Shown piece after piece: positions 49,580 to 57,313 of a stretch of DNA of 64,000 nt (within the stretch, counting starts at the first letter, position 1; every line of letters begins with the position of its first letter). The translations under genes were made by a program, and so were the position numbers. Origin of the DNA: CALLMM01 sp964429855 (lineage in GTDB: Bacteria > Armatimonadota > Chthonomonadetes > Chthonomonadales > CAJBBX01); contig CAYSDM010000008.1 in the NCBI GenBank assembly GCA_964429855.1, positions 37,151 through 101,150 of the forward strand, in the 5' to 3' direction. The notes under the pieces are model-generated. The model made no database searches, was not told the DNA's origin, and saw nothing but the letters and a program-made list of their open reading frames with translations.

Positions 49580-50293
49580 TCAGGATCGTCGGCGTCGCCA
49601 GAGCAGCCCGACCGCACCCAGTCCGAGTAATGCGCCCATCTGGTAGAAAAACGGCTCTGGAACTTCAATCACCGCAATCCGGGTATATCGCTGATAGACG
49701 TAGCCGGTATAGTTGCCTTTTCTGTTGACAGTCTTACCGCTGAACGGGTCCACGGCTCCACTCGCTACCTCGATCGAGACATCCCAGCCGAAACCGATCA
49801 GCTTCTTCGAGCCGTCTCCAAAAAGCGTCTGTGAAAGCCGGAAGACGTTGGTCGTATCAAACCCGCTGGCGCCGGGAGCGAACTGCCCGCGCTTGCTGGT
49901 TCCCTGGGTGGTCTCCCATCCATAGAACGCGCCGGGTCCGCTGGTCTTCGAGTCGGCGGTCCAGACCTGTTTGGGATTGATATTGCCGATGGCGGAGGCA
50001 GTATTGAGCGGATTCGGAATGCCCGTTACCGGGTCCTCATCGTAGAGCAGTACAAACTTTCGCACGCTGTTCAGCTTGTAGTCGCCGTAGCCGTTGAACG
50101 TCAGCTTGTTGCTGCCGATTTTGAAACCGAAAAGTTGTGATACATCCACCGCGCTGCCGTTGAAGGTGACGGTGAAGCCGGATACGGAACTATTGTATGA
50201 TGAACGCGACTCTGCTGCTGCAGGATGCGCCGTCAGCGCGACGGCTGCCGCCAGCGACAGACCCAGTACAAAGCGATGTATAGAGCGATTCAA
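49580..50293 (-). CDS. PEP-CTERM sorting domain protein
   Basis: An exported protein of 237 residues. TTG start with GAGGGAG 7 bases before it; signal peptide FVLGLSLAAAVALTAHPAAA. The C-terminus is VPEPFFYQMGALLGLGAVGL followed by WRRRRS, the PEP-CTERM signal for exosortase processing. The body is beta-rich (SGFTVTFNGSAVDVSQLFGF; KKLIGFGWDVSIEVASGAVD), perhaps a surface or matrix protein. It is the second such protein in the window, and no exosortase is present. Confidence 0.9.
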   Translation of the reverse strand: MNRSIHRFVLGLSLAAAVALTAHPAAAESRSSYNSSVSGFTVTFNGSAVDVSQLFGFKIGSNKLTFNGYGDYKLNSVRKFVLLYDEDPVTGIPNPLNTASAIGNINPKQVWTADSKTSGPGAFYGWETTQGTSKRGQFAPGASGFDTTNVFRLSQTLFGDGSKKLIGFGWDVSIEVASGAVDPFSGKTVNRKGNYTGYVYQRYTRIAVIEVPEPFFYQMGALLGLGAVGLLWRRRRS

Positions 50294-50381
50294 TCTCAGA
50301 CTCCCTCAACGAAAACAGGTGAGATTATTCCGGTCGAGCGCACCACATACATCGCGGCGACGGAAGAGTCACGACAGGAAA

Positions 50382-50410
50382 ATACTAGCATATACTTTTC
50401 GTCTGCGCAA
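50382..50410 (-). promoter_or_regulatory. Promoter of the PEP-CTERM gene
   Basis: On the minus strand TTGCGC, a 17-base spacer and TAGTAT with a TGC extension, leaving a leader of about 80 bases. Confidence 0.6.
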
Positions 50411-50477
50411 GCATTTTCTGACAGAAGTACCGTGCAATTTATAAAACTGTTATTTTTACCGGGTTGTCTTTCATACG

Positions 50478-51245
50478 CTACCGATCTCCCCCGGAAGCGA
50501 CCAGTTCGATGGTATCCTGGGAACGGCAGATACGGTTGTCCTTACGCAGTTCAACGTAGACGGTTCGCAGCCCGCTTCCTCGCTCCAGAGTCCAGTCCAT
50601 GCGGCTGCGATACCGCTGCCAGTCCGTCCACTGCTTTCCGTCGTTGCTCAGGCGCATCTCCTTTGCCCACCCTTCGCCATGAATATAGAGCTTGACGGAG
50701 GGGCTGCGCGTCTGTGCGGACTCGTTATTGATGACGACCGGATATCGGTCAAACTGTGCGCCGAAGTTCTGCACCCAGTAGTTCTCCCACTGGCTGCCGC
50801 CCGGCGCGTAGCCGACCCCGATCTCGCGGAAGTTCGGATTGAGGATATTGGCGCGATGACCGGGACTGTTCATCCACGCCGCCACCACTTTCGCCGGATC
50901 GCGGGAGTGCTTGGCGATATTCTCTCCCAGATAGTTGTAGTTGTCGTAGCCGTTTTCGGTGATCCGCCGGACAATATCACGCCCCTGCGTGTCGGTGTGC
51001 GAGAGCGCGCGGCGTTTCGCCAGATCATGCGCCATCCAGTCCGAAGCCGCATTTAACTGTCGGTTTATTCGAAGCGGCGGCAGGTCGCGGCGAGCGCGTT
51101 CGGCGTTGGTTAGCTCCACCACCTGTTGTATCAACCGCATCTCCTCCGCCGACTGACGACGGCTGGCGAAGCCGCTCAGGCCAAGGGAGAGAGCGCCCAG
51201 AACGACCAGAAGGACGGCGCATCGTCTATCGTTGTATCGGTTCAT
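50478..51245 (-). CDS. CAP (SCP/YkwD-like) domain secreted protein
   Basis: A 255-residue exported protein with a CAP domain (about residues 35-165): VELTNAERARRDLPPLRIN, SDWMAHDLAKRRALSHTD, LGENIAKHSR, and AAWMNSPGHRANILNPNFREIGVG. His and Glu residues of the CAP cavity are present (SHTD, GENI, GHRANIL). The rest is a beta-rich extension. N-terminal hydrophobic stretch AVLLVVLGALSLGLSG is the signal or anchor. Bacterial CAP proteins are of unsettled function, often linked to envelope or sporulation. It follows the YyaL-like gene by 14 bases and is probably co-transcribed. Confidence 0.9.
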   Translation of the reverse strand: MNRYNDRRCAVLLVVLGALSLGLSGFASRRQSAEEMRLIQQVVELTNAERARRDLPPLRINRQLNAASDWMAHDLAKRRALSHTDTQGRDIVRRITENGYDNYNYLGENIAKHSRDPAKVVAAWMNSPGHRANILNPNFREIGVGYAPGGSQWENYWVQNFGAQFDRYPVVINNESAQTRSPSVKLYIHGEGWAKEMRLSNDGKQWTDWQRYRSRMDWTLERGSGLRTVYVELRKDNRICRSQDTIELVASGGDR

Positions 51246-51259
51246 GGATACCGCTCCGG

Positions 51260-53389
51260 TTATCGTCCGGCGCGAAGCTGCGCCAGAAGCGTCTGCGGAT
51301 CGTCGGTCGGCTGACGGCAGGCGTAGTTTTCGCACAGATAGGCGGTAGGCTTGCCGTCCTGCATGGGGCGCGCTTCCAGCAGCGGAAGATAGTCCGGCGA
51401 CGGGTCCGAGGGATCGGAGAGAGCCAGCAGCAGATTCGGGTAGTAGTTGTCGCGGGCGACCGCCAGCAGCGCCTGCGTGCCGGGATCCTCCCGCGCCCCG
51501 ATGATCGCCAGTTCCTGCGACGGACCGACCAGCAGATCGAGCGCGCACAGCAGCCTGCCGAATGCCTGCGGGTGCTGCGCCGCCATCTCGCCCAACTGCT
51601 GCAGTGCGTAGGCGGCGGGACCGCGATAGCGCTCCTCTCCGGTCAGGATCGCCAGGCGTAGAAGAGCCTCCAGCGCCACCGAGTTGCCGGAGGGAACCGC
51701 GTTGTCCATGATATCTTTCGGGCGTTCGATCAACGCTTCCGCATCTATCGCCGTACTGAAGAAGCCGCCGTTAGGATCGGCAAATCGCTCTAAAATGGCA
51801 TCTCCAAGCGCGCGCGCCGCCTCCAGCCACCGCCGATCAAAGGTCGCCTCATAGAGCCGCAGCAGACCATCCGCGTAAGCGGCGTAGTCCTCCAGAAAAC
51901 CCGGAATCGGCGCAACACGAAACGCAGCGGCGCGCTGCGTCGGGTGTATCGGCTCCTCGATAGAGACCTCTTTCCCGGTATGCATCAGGCGCGCGGCTTC
52001 GCCCGCGTCAGGCGCGCGATACATCTCCCGCAGCACAAACTCCGCGTTGTTGACGGCGGTCTGCAGATAGTCGGCACGCCGCAGAACGGCTCCGGCATCC
52101 GCGAATGCCGCCAGCATCAAGCCATTCCATGAGACCAGAATCTTCTCATCCCGCGCCGGTTTGACGCGCTTCTCCCGCTCCGCAAACAGCTTCTCGCGCA
52201 TCGCCTCCAACCGCTCCAGAAACGCTTCCGGCTCCATCCGCACTGCTCGCGCAAAGGCGTCCGGCGGCGCCGTTACATTCAGGATGTTCTTATGCTCCCA
52301 GTTTCCGCGCGGCGTTACGTCGTAGTAACGGCAGAAGAGCGCGGCGTCATCGCTTCCGAGGATCGTCTTGATCTCCTCCTCTGTCCAGACAAAGAAGCGT
52401 CCCTCCCCGCCCTCGCTGTCGGCGTCCTGTGCGGAGTAGAATCCCCCGAACGGAGCCGTCATTTCCCGCCGGACATAGTCCAGCGTCTCTTCGACAATGC
52501 GCCGGTAGAAGGCGTCGCCGGTGATCTGATAGGCGCGCAGACAGGTGAGGGCAAGCTGCGCGTTATCGTAGAGCATCTTCTCAAAGTGCGGCACGAGCCA
52601 GTAGGAGTCGGTGGAGTAGCGATGGAAGCCGCCGCCAAGCTGATCGTAGATTCCGCCGAAAGCCATCTTCTCCAGAGTGAACAGCGCCATCTCCAGCGGC
52701 TCGCGCTCCTGCGTCCGCACCGCGTAGCGCAGCAGAAAGTCCAGAATCATCGGCTGCGGAAACTTGGGGGCGTCGCCAAAGCCGCCCAGCCGTCGGTCAA
52801 AACTCATGCGAAGCTGCTGGCAGGCGCGATCAAAAATCTCCTCCGTCGCCGCTCTCGCCGACAGGTTGAGGGCGCTCATCTCCTTCAGATGGCGCAGGAT
52901 CTCCTCGCTCTGCTGCTCGATCTGCTCCCGCCGCTCTCGCCACGCTTCCGCCACCGCCTGAAGAATGCGCGGGAAGCCGGGTCTGCCGTAGCGGTCTTCC
53001 GGGGGGTAGTAGGTTCCGCCGTAGAAAGGCTTGCCGTCCGGGGTCAGAAAGACGGTCATGGGCCAGCCGCCCTGACCGGCGAGCATCTGCACTGCGCTCA
53101 TATAGATATGGTCTATATCGGGACGCTCCTCACGATCCACCTTGATATTGACAAAGTGCGCGTTCATCAGCGCGGCGGTCTCTTCATTCTCAAAGCTCTC
53201 GCGCTCCATCACATGACACCAGTGGCAGGCGGAGTAGCCCACCGAGAGCAGAATGGGCTTCCCCTCCGCTTTTGCCAGACCGAGCGCCTCCGCTCCCCAG
53301 GGATACCAGTCCACCGGGTTGTGGGCGTGCTGCAGCAGGTAGGGGCTGGTTTCGCCGATCAGCCGGTTGGTGTGTCTGGGTTCAGACAT
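51260..53389 (-). CDS. yyaL: DUF255 / YyaL-type thioredoxin-domain protein
   Basis: A 709-residue protein of the YyaL/SPATA20 family: an N-terminal thioredoxin-like domain of the DUF255 type (NRLIGETSPYLLQHAHNPVDW in outline; SVGYSACHWCHVME with CxxC; GGWPMTVFLTPDGKPFYGGT) and a C-terminal (alpha/alpha)6 barrel like N-acylglucosamine 2-epimerases (FHRYSTDSYWLVPHFEKMLYD; EKILVSWNGLMLAAFADAG). Length is normal for the family. There is no signal peptide. The reaction is not established. It is read in the same direction as the CAP gene downstream. Confidence 0.93.
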   Translation of the reverse strand: MSEPRHTNRLIGETSPYLLQHAHNPVDWYPWGAEALGLAKAEGKPILLSVGYSACHWCHVMERESFENEETAALMNAHFVNIKVDREERPDIDHIYMSAVQMLAGQGGWPMTVFLTPDGKPFYGGTYYPPEDRYGRPGFPRILQAVAEAWRERREQIEQQSEEILRHLKEMSALNLSARAATEEIFDRACQQLRMSFDRRLGGFGDAPKFPQPMILDFLLRYAVRTQEREPLEMALFTLEKMAFGGIYDQLGGGFHRYSTDSYWLVPHFEKMLYDNAQLALTCLRAYQITGDAFYRRIVEETLDYVRREMTAPFGGFYSAQDADSEGGEGRFFVWTEEEIKTILGSDDAALFCRYYDVTPRGNWEHKNILNVTAPPDAFARAVRMEPEAFLERLEAMREKLFAEREKRVKPARDEKILVSWNGLMLAAFADAGAVLRRADYLQTAVNNAEFVLREMYRAPDAGEAARLMHTGKEVSIEEPIHPTQRAAAFRVAPIPGFLEDYAAYADGLLRLYEATFDRRWLEAARALGDAILERFADPNGGFFSTAIDAEALIERPKDIMDNAVPSGNSVALEALLRLAILTGEERYRGPAAYALQQLGEMAAQHPQAFGRLLCALDLLVGPSQELAIIGAREDPGTQALLAVARDNYYPNLLLALSDPSDPSPDYLPLLEARPMQDGKPTAYLCENYACRQPTDDPQTLLAQLRAGR

Positions 53390-53468
53390 CGTTGGTTTCG
53401 CTCCTCCGCGACGTTAGCTCATACTACCCGAAACCGACCGCCGGAAGTTCCGGGAGGGGCGGATCGCT

Positions 53469-55514
53469 TTAGCCGAAGAACCGCCAGACCATCTCCCTGT
53501 AGGCGGAGGCGAAATCCTTCTCGACCGGCGAGACGGCTCTCCTGCGAGAGCCGTCCGGCGCGATGGATACCTTCAGAGTGCGCCAGCGACAGGCTCCGCG
53601 CTCGTAGTCGAAAGTCTCGCCGTCATCATCGAACAGTTGAAAGACGCCCGGCGCGGAACCGTAGTGACGAATCTCCAGCGGAACCGTCTCCCCGGCGCGC
53701 GGCGCGCGCGGCATCGGAGGCATCAGCGGAACGATTCCCCCGGCGCGCACATAGAGAGGCAGCGTCTCCAGCCCCGGATAGATTCGGAAGCGGCGCCCCC
53801 CTGCCACCGGCGCGCCCGTCTCAAAATCGTGCCAAGTCCCTTCCGGCAGATAGACCTCCCGCGAACGCTGCCCGGCAAAGACCGGAGCGACCAGCAGAGA
53901 GTCCCCCATCATATAGGCGTCGTCCACCTCCGCCGCCAGACAGTTCCCGTCGGCGTCCGTCACGCCCGGCTCCAGCGCGAGGGCGCGGAAAGGCGGCGTG
54001 CCGTCAAAATGATAGCGGGCAAAGGCGGAGTAGAGATAGGGAAGGAGGCGCATACGCAGCGACATGAATTTGCGGATGATCTCCTCGACCTCCGGGTAGG
54101 TCCAGGGCATCACGCTGGAACTCCAGGCATTAAGCAGAGCCATCGGCGAGAAGCAGACCACCTGCATCCGTCGAACCCACTCCTCGGCGTCTCGCGCATC
54201 CCGGATTTCGGGCGTCCAGAGCAAGCCGCTGAAGCCGACATTACACAGCGCGCGCACAAACTCGCGATGGTCATACAGATCAGAGTAAAGAACATAGGGC
54301 AGGGAAGAGGCTCCCGCGCCGGAGGCGCGCACCAGCCCGTAAGTGCGCCGGTTGCGCTTATGGAAGAGGTCTGCGGTGATCTTCTGAAGGTACAGACCGT
54401 AGACCTGACGCATCTGCTCTCCATCATGCCCGGAGGGAAAGGTCGCGTGCGCCGGAAACATCCACGAGGAGCCGGTCAGTTCGCTGCCGTCGCACTCATC
54501 CAGCTTATAGCCGGAGACGCCGATCTCCAGATGATCGCGCTCATGCTGTTCGCCGAGAAGCCGGCGCGCCTCCGGCAAGGTCCAGTCGGGAACCAGCCCG
54601 CCCCAGACGGTGTGCGATCCGGCATACGGCTGCATCTCGTCATATATCGAGGCGTCGGGGGAGATATAGCCGTGTTCCCAGAGGTTGATGCGAAATCCCT
54701 CCGCGCCCATCTCCGCCACAAACCCGGCAGGATCGGGGAAGCGATCCGCCGCCCATTCAAAGCTGCAGGGATAGCTCTTCGTCTGCCAGCCCGGCTCCAG
54801 ACCGATCACATCGCAGGGAAACTCCCGACTGCGGTACTCCTGCGCCTCCGCTTTCGCCTGCTCCTGTGTGTACTGATAGTGGACGCGATGCCAGAACCCC
54901 AGCCCCCATCTCGGCGGCAGCGTTCCGCCGCCATGATAGAGGTTGTAACGGCGCACCGCCTCCAACATGGTCGGACCGCCGAAAAGCAGCAGTTCCGCGC
55001 CGCCCGTGAACACAATCTCGATCAGGCGAGACGGCGGGGTCGCTTCCCACTGCGGGTCGCGGCTACGGTCGCGCAGGATCGCCGCGCCGCTGTCGGCGCG
55101 CACACTGGAGCCACAGCAGATCGTCACGATTCGCGCCGTGTCCACCAGCAGCCCGTATCCCCGGCTGGAGACATAGAAGGGAACCGGCGCATGGGTCTCG
55201 CCGGTATCCTGTCGGGGATCGCTGTTGACTCGCAGATAGCGCGTCCTCCCGCGATGGTTGAGCCGCATGAACTGAAGCCCCATCCCGAAGAGAGCCTCTT
55301 TTTCCGCAAGCGGAAGCCGAACAACGGTGCGCGTGCCGACCTGCTCCGCCGTCGGCACGCCCTCATCCAGCGGAAAAACGGCTTCTGTCAGAGTCTCCAT
55401 CGCTTCGCGGAGCGGAGCGCCTCCCGACACCCCCGACGGCGTTAACGGCTCCAGTTCGCCTATCGTCATCCGCCATACGCCAGGCGCAGTCTCCTGCCAG
55501 ATGGATCGATTCAT
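53469..55514 (-). CDS. Glycoside hydrolase family 31 protein
   Basis: An alpha-glycosidase of 681 residues without signal peptide, so likely intracellular. The barrel begins PPRWGLGFWHRVHYQYTQEQ, CDVIGLEPGWQ follows, and the catalytic nucleophile Asp is in GYKLDECDGSEL. The acid/base region SLPYVLYSDLYDHREF replaces the usual PxxWxGD form, and SGLLWTPEIRDA replaces WGxDIGGF, so it belongs to a divergent GH31 branch; substrate (alpha-glucoside or alpha-xyloside) cannot be named. ATG at 55514 follows AAGGAG. The frame upstream to 55877 is antisense to the DUF1080 gene and is not used. Confidence 0.9.
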   Translation of the reverse strand: MNRSIWQETAPGVWRMTIGELEPLTPSGVSGGAPLREAMETLTEAVFPLDEGVPTAEQVGTRTVVRLPLAEKEALFGMGLQFMRLNHRGRTRYLRVNSDPRQDTGETHAPVPFYVSSRGYGLLVDTARIVTICCGSSVRADSGAAILRDRSRDPQWEATPPSRLIEIVFTGGAELLLFGGPTMLEAVRRYNLYHGGGTLPPRWGLGFWHRVHYQYTQEQAKAEAQEYRSREFPCDVIGLEPGWQTKSYPCSFEWAADRFPDPAGFVAEMGAEGFRINLWEHGYISPDASIYDEMQPYAGSHTVWGGLVPDWTLPEARRLLGEQHERDHLEIGVSGYKLDECDGSELTGSSWMFPAHATFPSGHDGEQMRQVYGLYLQKITADLFHKRNRRTYGLVRASGAGASSLPYVLYSDLYDHREFVRALCNVGFSGLLWTPEIRDARDAEEWVRRMQVVCFSPMALLNAWSSSVMPWTYPEVEEIIRKFMSLRMRLLPYLYSAFARYHFDGTPPFRALALEPGVTDADGNCLAAEVDDAYMMGDSLLVAPVFAGQRSREVYLPEGTWHDFETGAPVAGGRRFRIYPGLETLPLYVRAGGIVPLMPPMPRAPRAGETVPLEIRHYGSAPGVFQLFDDDGETFDYERGACRWRTLKVSIAPDGSRRRAVSPVEKDFASAYREMVWRFFG

Positions 55515-55593
55515 AGCGGCTCCTTGTGATGTCCTGTCACAGAGATTGGACATGCTGAGGCGGCATTCCTGCGGGGAGGCGAGGGCGCAAGGC

Positions 55594-55622
55594 TTGACAG
55601 CCGGAGAGGGATTCGCTAGACT
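55594..55622 (+). promoter_or_regulatory. Promoter of DUF1080 gene, likely leaderless transcript
   Basis: TTGACA, 17-base spacer and TAGACT; the expected start point falls within one or two bases of the ATG at 55630. No ribosome site is visible. Confidence 0.6.
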
Positions 55623-55629
55623 CAGCATC

Positions 55630-56364
55630 ATGAAAACAACACGCTTTGTTCTGCTGACCGCCGCGCTGGCGGGGGTCTTTGGTCTGGCGATGCTTGCCAT
55701 CCCCATCGCCCGCGTTCCCGATCTGCCGAAAGCCTTTGTGGATGGCAACGGTCCCGGCTGGGTGGAACTCGGTCCCAACGACTTCACCAATGTGAACTGC
55801 GATCCCGACACATGGAGTTGGAAAGAGGGTCTTCTCTCCTGCACAGGCAGACCGGTCGGAGTCCTGCGTTCCGTCAAACAGTACGCTAATTTTGAGATGG
55901 TCGCGCAGTGGCGTCACCTGCGTCCGGCAGGAAACTCCGGAATCTTTCTGTGGACGACGGAGGAGTCGCTGAAGAGCCTGAAGCCCAACCAGCTTCCGCA
56001 CGGGGTCGAGGTGCAGGTGCTCGACAACGACTATACCAACCAGTATGAGAAGCAGTCGGGGCGCAAGGCGGACTGGTTCACCACGCACGGAGATGTGTTC
56101 CCGGTAGGTCCGGTGAAGATGAAGCCGTTTCCTCCTGTTTCGCCGGACGGCAGCCGCAGCTTCCCCCGGAAGCAGTTAAGCCGGAGCGCAGGCGAGTGGA
56201 ATCACTACTATATTCGCGCCATTAACGGCGAGGCGCGGCTGTGGGTGAACGGCGAAGAGGTCTCTGGCGGGAACGGGATCGAGCCGCGCTCCGGCTATCT
56301 CTGTCTGGAATCGGAGGGATCGCCCCTCGAGTTCAGGCAGATTCGGCTGCGCGAGCTTCCCTGA
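55630..56364 (+). CDS. DUF1080 (3-keto-disaccharide hydrolase-like) exported protein
   Basis: A 244-residue protein of the DUF1080 family, a concanavalin-like beta fold. MKTTRFVLLTAALAGVFGLA is a signal sequence or anchor. Family marks: WVELGPNDFTNVNCDPDTWS, NFEMVAQWRHLRPAGNSGIF, HGVEVQVLDNDY, and WNHYYIRAINGEARLWVNGE with the closing LCLESEGSPLEFRQIRLREL. Some DUF1080 proteins cut 3-keto-glucosides; others only bind sugars. It is divergent from the GH31 gene, which suits a role in glycan use. Confidence 0.88.
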   Translation: MKTTRFVLLTAALAGVFGLAMLAIPIARVPDLPKAFVDGNGPGWVELGPNDFTNVNCDPDTWSWKEGLLSCTGRPVGVLRSVKQYANFEMVAQWRHLRPAGNSGIFLWTTEESLKSLKPNQLPHGVEVQVLDNDYTNQYEKQSGRKADWFTTHGDVFPVGPVKMKPFPPVSPDGSRSFPRKQLSRSAGEWNHYYIRAINGEARLWVNGEEVSGGNGIEPRSGYLCLESEGSPLEFRQIRLRELP

Positions 56365-56395
56365 GCATCTCAAAGCCTCTGAAACAGGCGGCAGG

Positions 56396-57160
56396 CTATC
56401 CCGGAACGCGCGCTTTCCAGATGATCGTGGCGGGGATGGCGGCGTATCGCTCCATCTCCGTCGGGTCTTCCCAGGGATCGTGATCTTCGGCGGTCGGCTC
56501 CGGCTCCAGAAGCCTTTCCACCAGGAAACCGGCGTCGGTCAAAAGGTTGAGGAAGTCCCCCACAGTGCGGTGAAACGAATAGAAGGGGGTGCGCTCCTCG
56601 CTGCCCGGCAGGTCCCAGTTCCAGTAGCGATGTCCCCGCGCAAAATAGCTTTCGGAGAGGTAGACCCTGCCGTTCTCGCAGGCAGTGATGTCGTTGAGCG
56701 GATGATCCAGCGAGAAGACGAACAGTCCGCCCGGCCTCAGCGCGCGCCGCGTTCCCCGAAACACGCGCCCCAGGTCTTCGACATACTGGAAGGCGTAGGC
56801 GGAGAAGGCGATATCGAATTCGGCTCCCGGCAGAGACTCCAGAAAGGCAGCCATATCGCTCTGAATGAAGGTTACCGCCGCCTCTTCCTGCGCCGCCAGT
56901 TCTCGCGCATAGACGATCTGGGCATCCGACAGGTCAACCGCCACGCACTCCGCGCCCTGTCGGGCGAAGGCGATGCTGCACTGCCCGCCCCCGCAGCCCA
57001 GTTCCAGAATCCGCTTCCCCTGCACATCGCCCAGCAGTCGAAGTTGATTCTCCTCCGGCGCGCAGGTGCCGTAATGGGCGGAATCGGTACGGATTGCATG
57101 TGTCTTCTGATATCGCGCCGACAGCCGGTTCCAGCTATCTCGCAGATCAATCTCTTTCAT
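56396..57160 (-). CDS. Class I SAM-dependent methyltransferase
   Basis: A 254-residue methyltransferase: motif I RILELGCGGGQCSIAFA, VAVDLSDAQIVYARELA, then AEFDIAFSAYAFQYVEDLG and LRPGGLFVFSLDHPL. This is the Methyltransf_11/UbiE-like group; the long C-terminal part (YWNWDLPGSEERTPFYSFHR) is often seen in enzymes acting on small aromatic or sugar substrates. The substrate is unknown. ATG follows GAAAGAG. It converges with the DUF1080 gene. Confidence 0.9.
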   Translation of the reverse strand: MKEIDLRDSWNRLSARYQKTHAIRTDSAHYGTCAPEENQLRLLGDVQGKRILELGCGGGQCSIAFARQGAECVAVDLSDAQIVYARELAAQEEAAVTFIQSDMAAFLESLPGAEFDIAFSAYAFQYVEDLGRVFRGTRRALRPGGLFVFSLDHPLNDITACENGRVYLSESYFARGHRYWNWDLPGSEERTPFYSFHRTVGDFLNLLTDAGFLVERLLEPEPTAEDHDPWEDPTEMERYAAIPATIIWKARVPG

Positions 57161-57313
57161 GGCGGCGCAGGTCTATACCTCTCTGGCGTGAGTAATAATA
57201 ATCGAAACCATGTCCGATCGCTTACGTGAACGGACGAAACCTGTCTCTCCTCACGCTACGTATTAGACGGTGAACATCGTCTTTCCTGGATCAATATTTG
57301 AATGAGGATCATT

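Noticed and set aside
52292..55445. Two open frames of about 590-600 codons on the plus strand opposite the YyaL-like and GH31 genes
   Set aside because: They are Arg/His/Pro-rich antisense shadows; the minus-strand proteins have complete family motifs.
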